Part shown: piece by piece, positions 25,982 through 33,907 of the stretch | Layout of the letters: every line of letters starts with the position of its first letter | How positions within the stretch are numbered: position 1 is the stretch's first letter | Origin: an uncultured Alphaproteobacteria bacterium | GTDB lineage: Bacteria > Pseudomonadota > Alphaproteobacteria > Rhizobiales > Aestuariivirgaceae | Assembly: GCA_937873445.1 (NCBI GenBank) | Contig: CALMWF010000016.1 | Location: 58,701-122,700, forward strand | Reading direction: 5' to 3' | Length of the DNA stretch: 64,000 nucleotides | Notes under the pieces: generated by a model | What the model saw: only the letters and a program-made list of their open reading frames with translations | Told to the model about the DNA's origin: nothing | The model's database searches: none | Position numbers and translations under genes: made by a program

Positions 25982-27613
25982 ATGGCTGTGAAACATCCCT
26001 ATGCCATTACCCTTGATGTGGGCACGAGCCGGGTGAACCACACCGGCTCGTGGCGCACGCTGCGGCCGGAATATGTGGACCGGCTGCCGCCGTGCAACGC
26101 CGCCTGTCCGGCGGGCGAGGATATTCAGGGCTGGCTGTCACACGCCGAGGCGGGCGATTATGAGCAGGCCTTCCGGGCACTCACCGCGAACAACCCCCTA
26201 CCCGCCATCATGGGGCGGGTCTGCTATCACCCCTGCGAAGGGGCCTGCAACCGCGCCCAGATTGACGAGGCGGTGGGCATCAATGCGGTGGAACGGTTTC
26301 TCGGCGATCTGGCCATCGAAAAGGGCTGGGGCTTTGCCGCGCCGGACAAGGACACGGGAAAGAAGGTGCTGGTGGTGGGTGCCGGCCCGGCCGGACTTTC
26401 GGCTGCCTATCACCTGCGCCGCCTGGGCCATGCCGTCACCATCCGCGAGGCGGGGCCTTTGGCCGGCGGCATGATGCGCTTCGGCATTCCGAAATACCGC
26501 CTGCCGCGCCGGATCATCGACGCGGAGGTGGCCCGCATCACTGCCATGGGTGTGACGCTGACGCTCAATGACAAGGTGGATGACATTGAAAAGGCCATGA
26601 CGGCGGGTGGCTTTGACGCCGCCTTCCTGGCGGTGGGGGCACACATTGCCAAGCATGCCTATATCCCCGCCGCCGGGGCCGCCAAGGTGCTGGATGCCGT
26701 GTCGCTGTTGCGCTCCATGGAGGGCGAAGAGCCGCCGCTTCTGGGCCGCAAGGTGGTGGTTTACGGCGGCGGCAATACCGCCCTTGACGTGGCGCGCACC
26801 GCCAAGCGGCTGGGGGCCGAGGAAGCCATCATCGTCTATCGCCGCACGCGCGAGAAAATGCCCGCCCATGACTTCGAGCTGGAGGAGGCGCTGGACGAAG
26901 GCATTTCGATGAAGTGGCTGTCGACCATCAAGAATGTTGATGGCGGGGTGATGCAGATCGAGAAGATGAAGCTCGACGACAAGGGCTTTCCGCAGCCCAC
27001 CGGCGAATATGAAACGCTGGAGGCCGATTCCCTCGTGCTGGCGCTGGGGCAAGATGTGGACCTGTCCCTGCTCGACAAGTGCCCCGGCATCGAAATTGAA
27101 AACGGCGTGGTGAAGGTGGCCCCCAACATGATGACCGGGCGCCAGGGTGTGTTTGCCGGTGGTGACATGGCGCCGTCGGAACGCACCGTCACGGTGGCGG
27201 TGGGCCATGGCAAGAAGGCGGCCCGCCACATTGATGCCTATCTGCGCGGGGCGGATACTCCGTCTACGGAAAAACATGGGCTTGCCAGCTTCGACCGGCT
27301 TAACACCTGGTATTACGAGGACGCGCCCGCCACGGTGCGGCCGATGATCACCGCCGCACGGCGCATCAACACCTTCGATGAGGTGGTGGGCGGGTTGGAC
27401 GAGACCAACGCGCTCTATGAGGCGCGGCGCTGTCTGTCCTGCGGCAATTGCTTCGAATGCGACAACTGCTATGGCGTGTGCCCCGACAATGCGGTCATCA
27501 AGCTGGGGCCGGGCAACCGTTTCCGCATCGACTATGACTATTGCAAGGGCTGTGGCCTGTGTGCTGCCGAATGTCCATGCGGGGCGATCGATATGGTGCC
27601 GGAACAGCTCTGA
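25982..27613 (+). CDS. FAD/pyridine-nucleotide oxidoreductase fused to a POR-delta-type ferredoxin
   Basis: A 543-residue electron-transfer subunit. Residues about 30-110 are a glutamate-synthase-small-subunit-like iron-sulfur domain (Cys38, Cys42, Cys81, Cys85, Cys89). It is followed by an FAD Rossmann motif VVGAGPAGLSAAYHL (from about 131), a second nucleotide fold VVYGGGNTALDVART, and FAGGDMAPSERTVTVAVGHGKKAA. The last 62 residues form a two-cluster ferredoxin (CLSCGNCFECDNC and CKGCGLCAAEC). It likely passes electrons from the oxidoreductase core to NAD(P)+, as the separate PadH and PadF subunits do in phenylglyoxylate:NAD+ oxidoreductase. Confidence 0.9.
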   Translation: MAVKHPYAITLDVGTSRVNHTGSWRTLRPEYVDRLPPCNAACPAGEDIQGWLSHAEAGDYEQAFRALTANNPLPAIMGRVCYHPCEGACNRAQIDEAVGINAVERFLGDLAIEKGWGFAAPDKDTGKKVLVVGAGPAGLSAAYHLRRLGHAVTIREAGPLAGGMMRFGIPKYRLPRRIIDAEVARITAMGVTLTLNDKVDDIEKAMTAGGFDAAFLAVGAHIAKHAYIPAAGAAKVLDAVSLLRSMEGEEPPLLGRKVVVYGGGNTALDVARTAKRLGAEEAIIVYRRTREKMPAHDFELEEALDEGISMKWLSTIKNVDGGVMQIEKMKLDDKGFPQPTGEYETLEADSLVLALGQDVDLSLLDKCPGIEIENGVVKVAPNMMTGRQGVFAGGDMAPSERTVTVAVGHGKKAARHIDAYLRGADTPSTEKHGLASFDRLNTWYYEDAPATVRPMITAARRINTFDEVVGGLDETNALYEARRCLSCGNCFECDNCYGVCPDNAVIKLGPGNRFRIDYDYCKGCGLCAAECPCGAIDMVPEQL

Positions 27614-27626
27614 TTCTTCAGCGCGC
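27590..27626 (+). repeat. 37-bp direct repeat, left copy (end of the fused oxidoreductase gene)
   Basis: The last eight codons, stop and 13 following bases of the oxidoreductase gene reappear, about 31 of 37 bases identical, at 27793-27829. Both copies read MVPEQ-x-stop. The segment between them holds double-hairpin repeat copy C, so the duplication brackets the element. Confidence 0.7.
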
Positions 27627-27652
27627 TCGATCGCTTTCTTTTCCGCAGCGCC

Positions 27653-27752
27653 AGAGCGAATTGGGTTATGATCGATCAAAGCCTTCGCTCTGACTTATTG
27701 TTGACGAGCAACTTTTCTGACTTTTCCGTCAGGCAAAAAAGTCAGGTTGCTC
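27653..27752. repeat. double-hairpin intergenic repeat, copy C
   Basis: Hairpin 1: AGAGCGAA (27653-27660) with TTCGCTCT (27684-27691), enclosing the palindrome TGATCGATCA. Hairpin 2: GAGCAAC (27706-27712) with GTTGCTC (27746-27752), enclosing CTGACTTTT (27717-27725) with AAAAGTCAG (27737-27745). Stem bases differ from copy A but keep pairing. It lies between convergent genes. Bases 27753-27792 show nothing else. Confidence 0.8.
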
Positions 27753-27792
27753 TTGCCGGAAGACCGCTGCGCCCTTTTCCGGGCGCTGCGCC

Positions 27793-27829
27793 GACATGGT
27801 GCCGGAGCAGCCCTGAGACTTCAGAGCGC
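27793..27829 (+). repeat. 37-bp direct repeat, right copy
   Basis: Partial duplicate of 27590-27626, ending three bases before the stop of the convergent epimerase gene. It is non-coding here: the MVPEQP-stop reading has no upstream continuation of the oxidoreductase. Confidence 0.7.
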
Positions 27830-27831
27830 CA

Positions 27832-28764
27832 TCAGCGCCGGAAGCCGTGCAGAAACGGATCATCCGGGTCGGCGTGGAGTGTCGCCTCGCTCACCACAAA
27901 GGCATGGCCCGTGATGGTGGGAATGATGCGGCCCTCATCATCAAGCCGGTAGCGCGCGGCAAAGCGCGAACCCACGATGCTTTCCTGGACCCATTCCTCG
28001 CCCGCCTGCAATTTTCCGGCGGCAGCAAGACAGGCCAGCTTGGCGCTGGTGCCGGTGCCGCAGGGTGAACGGTCATAGGCCGAGCCGGGACAGAGCACGA
28101 AATTGCGGGACCGCGCCCCGGGGCTTTCCGGTGCGCCGAAGATTTCAATATGGTCGATCTCAGCGCCGTCACGGCCGGTGATGCCAGCTTCGGCCAGCGC
28201 CCGCTTGATGGCCTCGGCAGTCCGCGTCAGTTCGGGAATGTTCTTCATGGTCAGCGCCGGGCCGGCATGGTCCGTGAGGAAGAACCAGTTGCCGCCCCAG
28301 GCGACATCGCCCGTGACCTGGCCCAGGCCTGGCACCGTCACACTGACAGTGCTGAGATAGCGGTCGCTCGCGACATTCTCGATTTCCACGGCGTGGCGCG
28401 ACAGGAGATTGACCGACACCACGCCCACCGGCGTTTCAAAGCAATGCCGCCCCAGACCGATGCGGCCCATGTGGTGAAGGGTCACCGCCGCGCCAATGGT
28501 GGCGTGGCCGCACATGCCAAGGAAGCCGACATTGTTGAAGAAGATCAGTCCCGCCGCATGGGCCCTGTCCACGGGTTCACAAAGGAGTGCGCCCACCATG
28601 GCCTCGTGGCCGCGCGGCTCGTCCACCGCAAAGCTGCGGACAGGGTCAAAGCGCTCGCGAAAGAGGGCGCGCCGTTCGGCCATGCTGCCGGTGCCGAGAT
28701 CCGGCCCGCCGGAGACGATCATGCGGGTGGGTTCGCCCTCGGTGTGGCTGTCGATGACGCGCAT
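27832..28764 (-). CDS. 4-hydroxyproline 2-epimerase (proline racemase family)
   Basis: A 310-residue proline-racemase-fold protein. Both catalytic cysteines are present, Cys85 in FLGMCGHATIG and Cys235 in DRSPCGTGTSA, which favours epimerase/racemase activity over trans-3-hydroxyproline dehydratase, where one Cys is replaced by Thr. Family members of this type interconvert trans-4-hydroxy-L-proline and cis-4-hydroxy-D-proline. ATG 28764 is chosen, 5 bp after the upstream gene; a GTG at 28788 overlapping that gene is possible. The adjacent DapA-family lyase supports a hydroxyproline role. Confidence 0.85.
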   Translation of the reverse strand: MRVIDSHTEGEPTRMIVSGGPDLGTGSMAERRALFRERFDPVRSFAVDEPRGHEAMVGALLCEPVDRAHAAGLIFFNNVGFLGMCGHATIGAAVTLHHMGRIGLGRHCFETPVGVVSVNLLSRHAVEIENVASDRYLSTVSVTVPGLGQVTGDVAWGGNWFFLTDHAGPALTMKNIPELTRTAEAIKRALAEAGITGRDGAEIDHIEIFGAPESPGARSRNFVLCPGSAYDRSPCGTGTSAKLACLAAAGKLQAGEEWVQESIVGSRFAARYRLDDEGRIIPTITGHAFVVSEATLHADPDDPFLHGFRR

Positions 28765-28769
28765 CGGTT

Positions 28770-29708
28770 TCACGCCGTCCGGCTCCACGTGTCATACCAG
28801 CTGCGGAACAGCCGGTGCTGGGCTTCGACATAATGGCGCTGGCTGTCGCTCAGGGCATCCGTCTCGTTGAAGTGGAGCGCATATTCGGGGTTGCCCTCCA
28901 GCACCATGAGGTATTTGTAGAACAGCACCAGATCGGCCCCCTCATCGAAGGAGGAGAGCACGCCAAGAGCGGCCTCCAGTTCCAGCGCCCTGGTGCGGGC
29001 TGCCACATCGCCCCTGGCCGCCTTGCGGCACAGATCGACAAGGTGCAGCACCTCCCTGGGCAGCACATTGCCGATGCCGGTGATGGCACCGGTGGCCCCG
29101 CAATTGACGAAGCCATGGAACACCTGGGTGTCCACGCCCACCATGAGGGTGAGGGAGGGATCACGCCCGGTGATGTGCTCGGCGGCATAGCGGAGCGAGG
29201 CGGCACCGCCGAACTCCTTGAAGCCCACCAGATGGGGGAAGGTGCGGTTCAGTTCAAAGAACAGGTCGGCCCTGGTTTCATAACCATAATAGGGACTGTT
29301 GTAGATGACCGAGGGCAGATCGACAGCAGCCCGCAGCACGGCCTGGAAATGGGCGCGCTGGGCGGCAAGTGATGAGCCGCGGGACAGCACGCGCGGAATG
29401 ATCATCAGCCCCCCTGCCCCGACTTTTTTTGCATGGGCCGCCAGAGCAGCCGCGCGCACCGTGTTCTGGGCACCGGTGCCGACGATGACCGGCACGCCCG
29501 CCTTCACCAGCCGTTCCACGCCTTCCATGCGCTCTTCATCAGTGATGAGCGGCCAGTCGCCCATGGAGCCGCAATAGACCACCGCCGACATGCCGACATC
29601 GATCAGTTCGCGGCCCTTGCGCACCAGGGCAGCAAAGTCGGGGCTGCGCGCTGGCGTGCAGGGCGTCATGAGAGCGGGAATGGTGCCGGTAAAGATGTTC
29701 TGGGCCAT
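28770..29708 (-). CDS. DapA-family lyase, possibly pyrroline-4-hydroxy-2-carboxylate deaminase
   Basis: A 312-residue class I aldolase-fold protein with GTIPALMTPCTP at the N-terminus, the Tyr of VIYNSPYYGYET and the Schiff-base Lys of VGFKEFGGAASLRYA. It is not the lysine-pathway DapA by context: it sits 5 bp upstream of the hydroxyproline epimerase gene, where bacteria with the D-hydroxyproline pathway encode a DapA-like deaminase making 2-oxoglutarate semialdehyde. The D-hydroxyproline oxidase and semialdehyde dehydrogenase are not in the window. ATG 29708 is preferred over 29780. Confidence 0.8.
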   Translation of the reverse strand: MAQNIFTGTIPALMTPCTPARSPDFAALVRKGRELIDVGMSAVVYCGSMGDWPLITDEERMEGVERLVKAGVPVIVGTGAQNTVRAAALAAHAKKVGAGGLMIIPRVLSRGSSLAAQRAHFQAVLRAAVDLPSVIYNSPYYGYETRADLFFELNRTFPHLVGFKEFGGAASLRYAAEHITGRDPSLTLMVGVDTQVFHGFVNCGATGAITGIGNVLPREVLHLVDLCRKAARGDVAARTRALELEAALGVLSSFDEGADLVLFYKYLMVLEGNPEYALHFNETDALSDSQRHYVEAQHRLFRSWYDTWSRTA

Positions 29709-29805
29709 GGCTTTCTCCGTTGCCGCCTTGTGCCATATCTGACGCTGGCTGTCGCGGGCGGTCAATATTTTGAATGGCACTGGACCAACCGCTCAGAGTC
29801 CGGTG

Positions 29806-30183
29806 CTATCTCGACCGGCGGGCCCTGGTCTCGGCGGCGGTAAGCAGGCGCAGCATCTCGGCGCGGGTGGCGGGATCGAGGCTTGCCACCGCATCGGCGA
29901 GCCGGTTGGCGATCTCGGTTGCCTCCGGGTCAAGGCCCGCCGTATCGATGGTGATCTTGGGGTGCGAGACGCGGGCGAGCCGCACCACCTCCTCGGCCTC
30001 GTCCCAGATGATGTTGAGATGGGCAATGATGCGCTGGATCAGATGCCAGGAGGGACGGCCGCGCTTGCCGTGTTCCAGCGCCGAGAGATAGGCGGGCGAC
30101 ACGCCAATGGCCCCGGCCATGGCGCGCAGCGTCATGCCGCGCGCGGCCCTGAGCTGGCGCAGCCGGGCGCCGAAGGGCGTCAT
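29806..30183 (-). CDS. small XRE-family transcriptional regulator
   Basis: A 125-residue protein with an N-terminal Cro/C1 helix-turn-helix (residues about 5-60: LRQLRAARGMTLRAMAGAIGVSPAYLSALEHGKRGRPS) and a helical C-terminus. The start overlaps the smr stop by 4 bp (ATGA), so it is co-expressed with the tim44-mltA-smr genes, an arrangement common in Hyphomicrobiales. The target is unknown. Confidence 0.85.
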   Translation of the reverse strand: MTPFGARLRQLRAARGMTLRAMAGAIGVSPAYLSALEHGKRGRPSWHLIQRIIAHLNIIWDEAEEVVRLARVSHPKITIDTAGLDPEATEIANRLADAVASLDPATRAEMLRLLTAAETRARRSR

Positions 30184-30761
30184 TCCCGGTCTCCGCGCAG
30201 GCGCCTCAGCCGCACATAGAAGGCGCCGCCGCCGCCGTGCCGGGGGTGGGCGGGCTGAAAGCCCGTGACATGGCGGCGGAATTCGGCCTCATGCAGCCAC
30301 AGCGGCACCTCGCGCCGGAGGCGGCCTTCGCGTTCGGGTACATGAAAATGATCCCGGCCATGCAGGGTATGGCGCGAAAAGGGCGAGGCGCCCTTGCCGG
30401 TGATGACCAGCACCAGACGTGATCCCGCCAGTTGCTGGGTGCGGAGAAAGTCCATGAGCACGACGCGCGCCAGCTCCACGCCATAGCCATGCAGATCGAT
30501 GCGCGATTCAATGTCGGCCTTGCCGCGCGTCAGGCGCTGTTCGGTGCGGCGGTCAAGACCAGTCAGCGGGGGCGGGGCGGCCGGGGCGCGGCGGGGTGCG
30601 GCAGCGGCGGCTGGAGCGGCCGCGGCAGGCCGTGCGGCGGCGGCGGGTGATGGGGGGCCTGGCGCGGCGGCCACCTTCTTCACCCCGCTGAGCGGCTTCA
30701 CCCGGCGGGCCACGTCTTCCCACAGGTGATGATCCGGCAGAGGGGGATGTTTGCGGCCCAT
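30180..30761 (-). CDS. Smr/MutS2-C-like domain protein
   Basis: A 193-residue protein. It has a conserved N-terminal helix (LPDHHLWEDVARRVKPL), an Ala/Pro-rich linker (about residues 30-65) and a C-terminal Smr domain with the LDLHG-type motif as RIDLHGYGVELARVVLMDFL and GKGASPF for the T-G-x-G loop. Smr domains are nucleases acting on RNA or branched DNA, but the function here is unassigned. ATG 30761 lies 7 bp after the mltA stop. Confidence 0.88.
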   Translation of the reverse strand: MGRKHPPLPDHHLWEDVARRVKPLSGVKKVAAAPGPPSPAAAARPAAAAPAAAAAPRRAPAAPPPLTGLDRRTEQRLTRGKADIESRIDLHGYGVELARVVLMDFLRTQQLAGSRLVLVITGKGASPFSRHTLHGRDHFHVPEREGRLRREVPLWLHEAEFRRHVTGFQPAHPRHGGGGAFYVRLRRLRGDRE

Positions 30762-30768
30762 CACGCGC

Positions 30769-31917
30769 TCATGGCATGGGTGCGTGCTTTCTGGCAAGGG
30801 CGAGGGGCAGCAACACGGTCATGGTGCCGGGCTGCTTCATGGCTCCGGCGGTTTCTTCCGCCGCGGTGCCCCAGCCCCAATAAACGTCGCCGCGCGCCGC
30901 CCCCTTGATGGCACTGCCGGTATCCTGGGCAATCATCAGGCGGCGGAACGGCCGATCGCCCTGGGGGGAGGGTGCGGTGGTATCGAGCCACACGGGCATG
31001 CCAAAGCGCCAGAGCGTGCGGTCAACCGCCAGGCTGCGCTGGGGCGTCAACGCCACATGCTGGGCACCGGGTGCGCCAAGGGCGGGATCGCCCATGGCCA
31101 TTTCACGGAAAAACACATAGGACCGGTTGTGCCACATCAGCGCCTGGGCCTTTGCGGGATGGGCCGTCATCCAGTGGCGGATCGCCTGCATCGACAGGCC
31201 TTCGCGCGGAATGTCACCGCGCGCGGCCAGCACGCCGCCGATGCCGGTATAGGGCAGGCCGGACTTGGCGGCATAGGCGAGGCGGATGGTGGTGCCGTCA
31301 TCCAGACGCACCCGGCCCGAACCCTGCACCTGCATGAAGAACAGATCAGCCGCATCGGCGAGCCAGAGAAGTTCCAGACCGCGCCCGGCCAGTGCGCCCT
31401 GATCGATTTCCTGCCGGGTGAAATAGGGGGCCGCCCGCCCCTTCAGCTTCCGGCCATAGCGCAGGCCGGTTTTTTTCTCCGTACGCGGATCAAATCTCAG
31501 GAGGTCATCGGGCTTGCGGTAAACCGGAACGGAAAAGGCCTTGGATTTTTTCCGGCTGCCGCGCACCTCCGGCTCATAATAGCCGGTGAACAGGCCCTCC
31601 GGCCTTATCCGGTCATGCACCCGGAAGGGTCGGAAGGCAGTTTCAAAGAAGGCACGCGCGTCGGTTACGGCTGCGGCGGCCGCACACACGGCCTGCCAGT
31701 CGTTGCGATTGCCCCCGAAGGTGACGGGGCGGGAAAAGCTTGATCCCTGCTCCAGAGTTTCCGTGCAGGAGCGGCGGAAGGCCGCCAGGGCGGCTTGATG
31801 GTCATCGCTGGCCCAGCCTGCAAGGTCGGCAAAGCGAAGGGGCTCCAGCCTTGTTTCCGCCACTGCCGGATGGGTGAGCGCCACGAGCACAAGCCCCGCC
31901 GCCAGCGCCCGGATCAT
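30769..31917 (-). CDS. mltA: membrane-bound lytic murein transglycosylase A
   Basis: Cleaves glycan strands of peptidoglycan with formation of 1,6-anhydromuramic acid. The 382-residue protein has a signal peptide (residues 1-20, no lipobox visible), the MltA domain with GLFTGYYEPEVRGSR and LADAADLFFMQVQGSGRVRLDDG, and the C-terminal 3D domain with RRLMIAQDTGSAIKGAARGDVYWGWG (catalytic Asp). Its ATG overlaps the Tim44-like gene stop by 4 bp. Confidence 0.95.
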   Translation of the reverse strand: MIRALAAGLVLVALTHPAVAETRLEPLRFADLAGWASDDHQAALAAFRRSCTETLEQGSSFSRPVTFGGNRNDWQAVCAAAAAVTDARAFFETAFRPFRVHDRIRPEGLFTGYYEPEVRGSRKKSKAFSVPVYRKPDDLLRFDPRTEKKTGLRYGRKLKGRAAPYFTRQEIDQGALAGRGLELLWLADAADLFFMQVQGSGRVRLDDGTTIRLAYAAKSGLPYTGIGGVLAARGDIPREGLSMQAIRHWMTAHPAKAQALMWHNRSYVFFREMAMGDPALGAPGAQHVALTPQRSLAVDRTLWRFGMPVWLDTTAPSPQGDRPFRRLMIAQDTGSAIKGAARGDVYWGWGTAAEETAGAMKQPGTMTVLLPLALARKHAPMP

Positions 31918-32624
31918 TCCAGCATGTCGTCGGTGGCGGTGAGCTTCCAGTTGGGATCACGCGCCGTCACATCACGCTCGAAGGTCCAGCGGTCGGTGAT
32001 CTGGCGGATGGTGGTGGCGTTGCCGTCAATGATGGCACCGGCCTTGTCGCGGGTGGCGGAAATGATGTCAGCGACAAAGCGCAGGGCGAGGATGGCGCGT
32101 TTGCCGTCCATCTGGGCGCCCGCCACATCCACCCGGTCATGACCGACGAATTGCAGCGCCACGGTTTCGCCTGCCTTGACGCGGCGGTCGATGGCGGCGG
32201 CAAAGCCGTCATAGACCTCCTTGGCAAGCAGCGGCTTCAGGGCCGCCTTGTCACCCCGGGCAAAGGCCTCGACAATCATTTCATGGGCAACGCGCGCCCC
32301 CTGCATGAAGGGCTTCATGGCAAAGCGCGGGTCGGCAGCGGCGATGGCCTCAAGGCCACGGGCGACGGCGGAACCTTCCTCGGCATAGCCGGTCCACAGG
32401 GGTTTATCCGGTTCAGCAATGCCGCGCACCGGCTCGCGGTCATTGGCCGGCTGCGGCATGGGTGAGGAGTCGGTAGAGGGGCCGGGCGGCAGGCGGCCAA
32501 GGCGCGGGTCAAAGGGCGGACGCTCGCGGCCGGTGCGCTGGCCGAGGGTGACCCACAGCCGCCAGACAAAGGCCACCGCCAGGGCGAGGAAAACCAGATT
32601 GAGCAGGTCGGCAGTCGCGTTCAT
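31914..32624 (-). CDS. Tim44-like domain protein
   Basis: A 236-residue protein with an N-terminal membrane helix (LLNLVFLALAVAFVWRLW), a disordered Pro-rich linker and a Tim44/MBA1-like domain (about 95-236, with FARGDKAALKPLLAKEVYDGFAAAI and WTFERDVTARDPNWKL). Bacterial Tim44-like (TimA) proteins are inner-membrane associated; their role is not well defined. The ATG at 32624 gives the standard N-terminus (ATADLLNLVFL). It leads the tim44-mltA-smr-xre operon and is divergent from fxsA. Confidence 0.9.
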   Translation of the reverse strand: MNATADLLNLVFLALAVAFVWRLWVTLGQRTGRERPPFDPRLGRLPPGPSTDSSPMPQPANDREPVRGIAEPDKPLWTGYAEEGSAVARGLEAIAAADPRFAMKPFMQGARVAHEMIVEAFARGDKAALKPLLAKEVYDGFAAAIDRRVKAGETVALQFVGHDRVDVAGAQMDGKRAILALRFVADIISATRDKAGAIIDGNATTIRQITDRWTFERDVTARDPNWKLTATDDMLE

Positions 32625-32657
32625 CGTGACAATCCCTTGCAACAACGGGCGGGGCAT

Positions 32658-32686
32658 TTGAGCCGCCGCAGGTTTCTTCCTATATA
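32658..32686 (+). promoter_or_regulatory. promoter of fxsA
   Basis: TTGAGC (32658-32663) and TATATA (32681-32686) with a 17-base spacer, 45 bp upstream of the fxsA ATG, fit a housekeeping sigma-70-type promoter. Confidence 0.55.
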
Positions 32687-32730
32687 GAGCGCAGGCACCG
32701 GCTTGATAACCCCGGCGCGGCGATGAAATT

Positions 32731-33210
32731 ATGGCACGATATGCAGGAGTGGGGCTTTTGCTGCTGGGGCTGGCGGAAATCGCCACGCTGGTGGCGGCGG
32801 GCCGCGTTATTGGCGTTCTGGGCGTCATCCTGCTGCTCATTCTGGGCGGCATGACCGGCATGAGCCTGATCCGTCAGTCGGGCCTGTCCATCATGATTTT
32901 GGGGCGTTCGGGTCTCAATGCCCGCATGGCCTCGGAACAGGCGGCCACAGGCCTCACCGCCTTTGCCGCCGGACTGTTGTTCCTGATGCCGGGTTTTCTG
33001 TCCGACATGGCGGGCCTCATGCTCCTCCTGCCGCCGGTCCGGTCGCGGCTGTCCGGCTGGCTGGAACGGCACATGGTGGTTCACCCCACGGCCAGCCCCC
33101 CCGGAGCACCCGGACCAATCATCGAGGGTGAGGGGGTCGAGGTGGTGCATGAGGGCGAGATCCTGCCGCCGTCGCATCGGCTGGAGGACCGGCGGCCAGA
33201 CCCCCGTTAG
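32731..33210 (+). CDS. fxsA: FxsA family membrane protein
   Basis: A 159-residue inner-membrane protein with two or three hydrophobic helices (GVGLLLLGLAEIATLVAAG, GVILLLILGGMTGMSLI and AAGLLFLMPGFLSDMAGLMLLLPPVR). The PGFLSD-x-xGLLLLLPPVR signature is diagnostic of FxsA, named for suppression of F exclusion of phage T7. The cellular role is unknown. It is divergent from the Tim44-like gene and upstream of secB, the usual alphaproteobacterial arrangement. Confidence 0.93.
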   Translation: MARYAGVGLLLLGLAEIATLVAAGRVIGVLGVILLLILGGMTGMSLIRQSGLSIMILGRSGLNARMASEQAATGLTAFAAGLLFLMPGFLSDMAGLMLLLPPVRSRLSGWLERHMVVHPTASPPGAPGPIIEGEGVEVVHEGEILPPSHRLEDRRPDPR

Positions 33211-33237
33211 CCCTACCAATCCGCCTTGCGGGTAGGG
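33211..33237 (+). terminator. hairpin after fxsA
   Basis: CCCTACC (33211-33217) pairs with GGTAGGG (33231-33237) immediately after the fxsA stop; the CCCTACC heptamer recurs at about 33282. No U-tract follows, so it may be a weak terminator or part of the secB leader. Confidence 0.35.
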
Positions 33238-33304
33238 CCGCAACATGTTAGCGACAGACACCTTCATCCGACCGGGCCCTACCGGCCCTTCAAGAGGCAA
33301 TCCC

Positions 33305-33859
33305 ATGGTCAAGACCGCAAAACCCGCCCCGCGCAAGGCTGCGCCCAAAGCCGGCAATGGCAGCAAGCCCAAGGCGCAAAGCCCGGCACCTGTCAATCTG
33401 GAGGCCCCGGCCCCCACCCCCGGCGAAATGCCGTCCATGCGCATTCTTGGCCAGTATCTCAAGGACCTGTCCTTTGAGAACCCCAATGCCCCGGCTTCGC
33501 TGGCTCCGCAGCAGAACCAGCCCGACATCAACATCGGCGTCAATGTCAACGCCCGCAACCTGGCCCCCACCGACTTTGAGGTGGAACTGCACCTCGACGC
33601 CAAGGCCAGCGCTGGTGGCAAGGTGGTGTTCGCGGCCGAGCTTCTCTATGCCGGGGTGTTCCGCCTGGAGAATTTCCCGCCCAACCTGCTGCATCCGGCG
33701 GTGCTCATCGAATGCCCGCGCATGCTGTTTCCCTTCGCCCGCCAGATATTGGCCGATGCCACGCGCAATGGCGGCTTCCCGCCGCTGATGCTGGACCCCA
33801 TCGACTTTGCCGGCATGTATCAGCGCCGCATGCAGGAACAGGCCAAGGCCGAAGCCTGA
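33305..33859 (+). CDS. secB: protein-export chaperone SecB
   Basis: Tetrameric cytoplasmic chaperone keeping preproteins export-competent and handing them to SecA. The 184-residue product has a Lys/Pro/Ala-rich N-terminal extension (about 45 residues), then the SecB core [65 protein letters not shown] and [15 protein letters not shown] 33305 has an AGAGG site upstream. A strong terminator follows. Confidence 0.97.
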   Translation: MVKTAKPAPRKAAPKAGNGSKPKAQSPAPVNLEAPAPTPGEMPSMRILGQYLKDLSFENPNAPASLAPQQNQPDINIGVNVNARNLAPTDFEVELHLDAKASAGGKVVFAAELLYAGVFRLENFPPNLLHPAVLIECPRMLFPFARQILADATRNGGFPPLMLDPIDFAGMYQRRMQEQAKAEA

Positions 33860-33879
33860 TCCTTGCGCTCTTCACCATC

Positions 33880-33907
33880 CGCCGCCGTTGCAAGACGGCG
33901 GCGTTTT
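33880..33907. terminator. intrinsic terminator shared by secB and dnaQ
   Basis: CGCCGCCGT (33880-33888) and ACGGCGGCG (33895-33903) form a perfect 9-bp stem with a six-base loop followed by TTTT. It sits between convergent secB and dnaQ and has an AAAA run on the opposite side that overlaps the dnaQ stop region, so it may work in both directions. Confidence 0.8.

Noticed and set aside
24437..27679. Long minus-strand open frames (about 500 codons) across the oxidoreductase operon
   Set aside because: Shadows of the alpha, beta and flavin-subunit genes; no motifs and no upstream signals.
28770..29708. 4-hydroxy-tetrahydrodipicolinate synthase (lysine-pathway dapA)
   Set aside because: Fold and Lys/Tyr residues fit, but position beside a hydroxyproline epimerase and the divergent sequence favour another DapA-family lyase.
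33211..33300. Possible riboswitch or structured leader before secB, suggested by recurring CCCTACC
   Set aside because: Only one simple hairpin can be drawn and no known aptamer pattern is visible.
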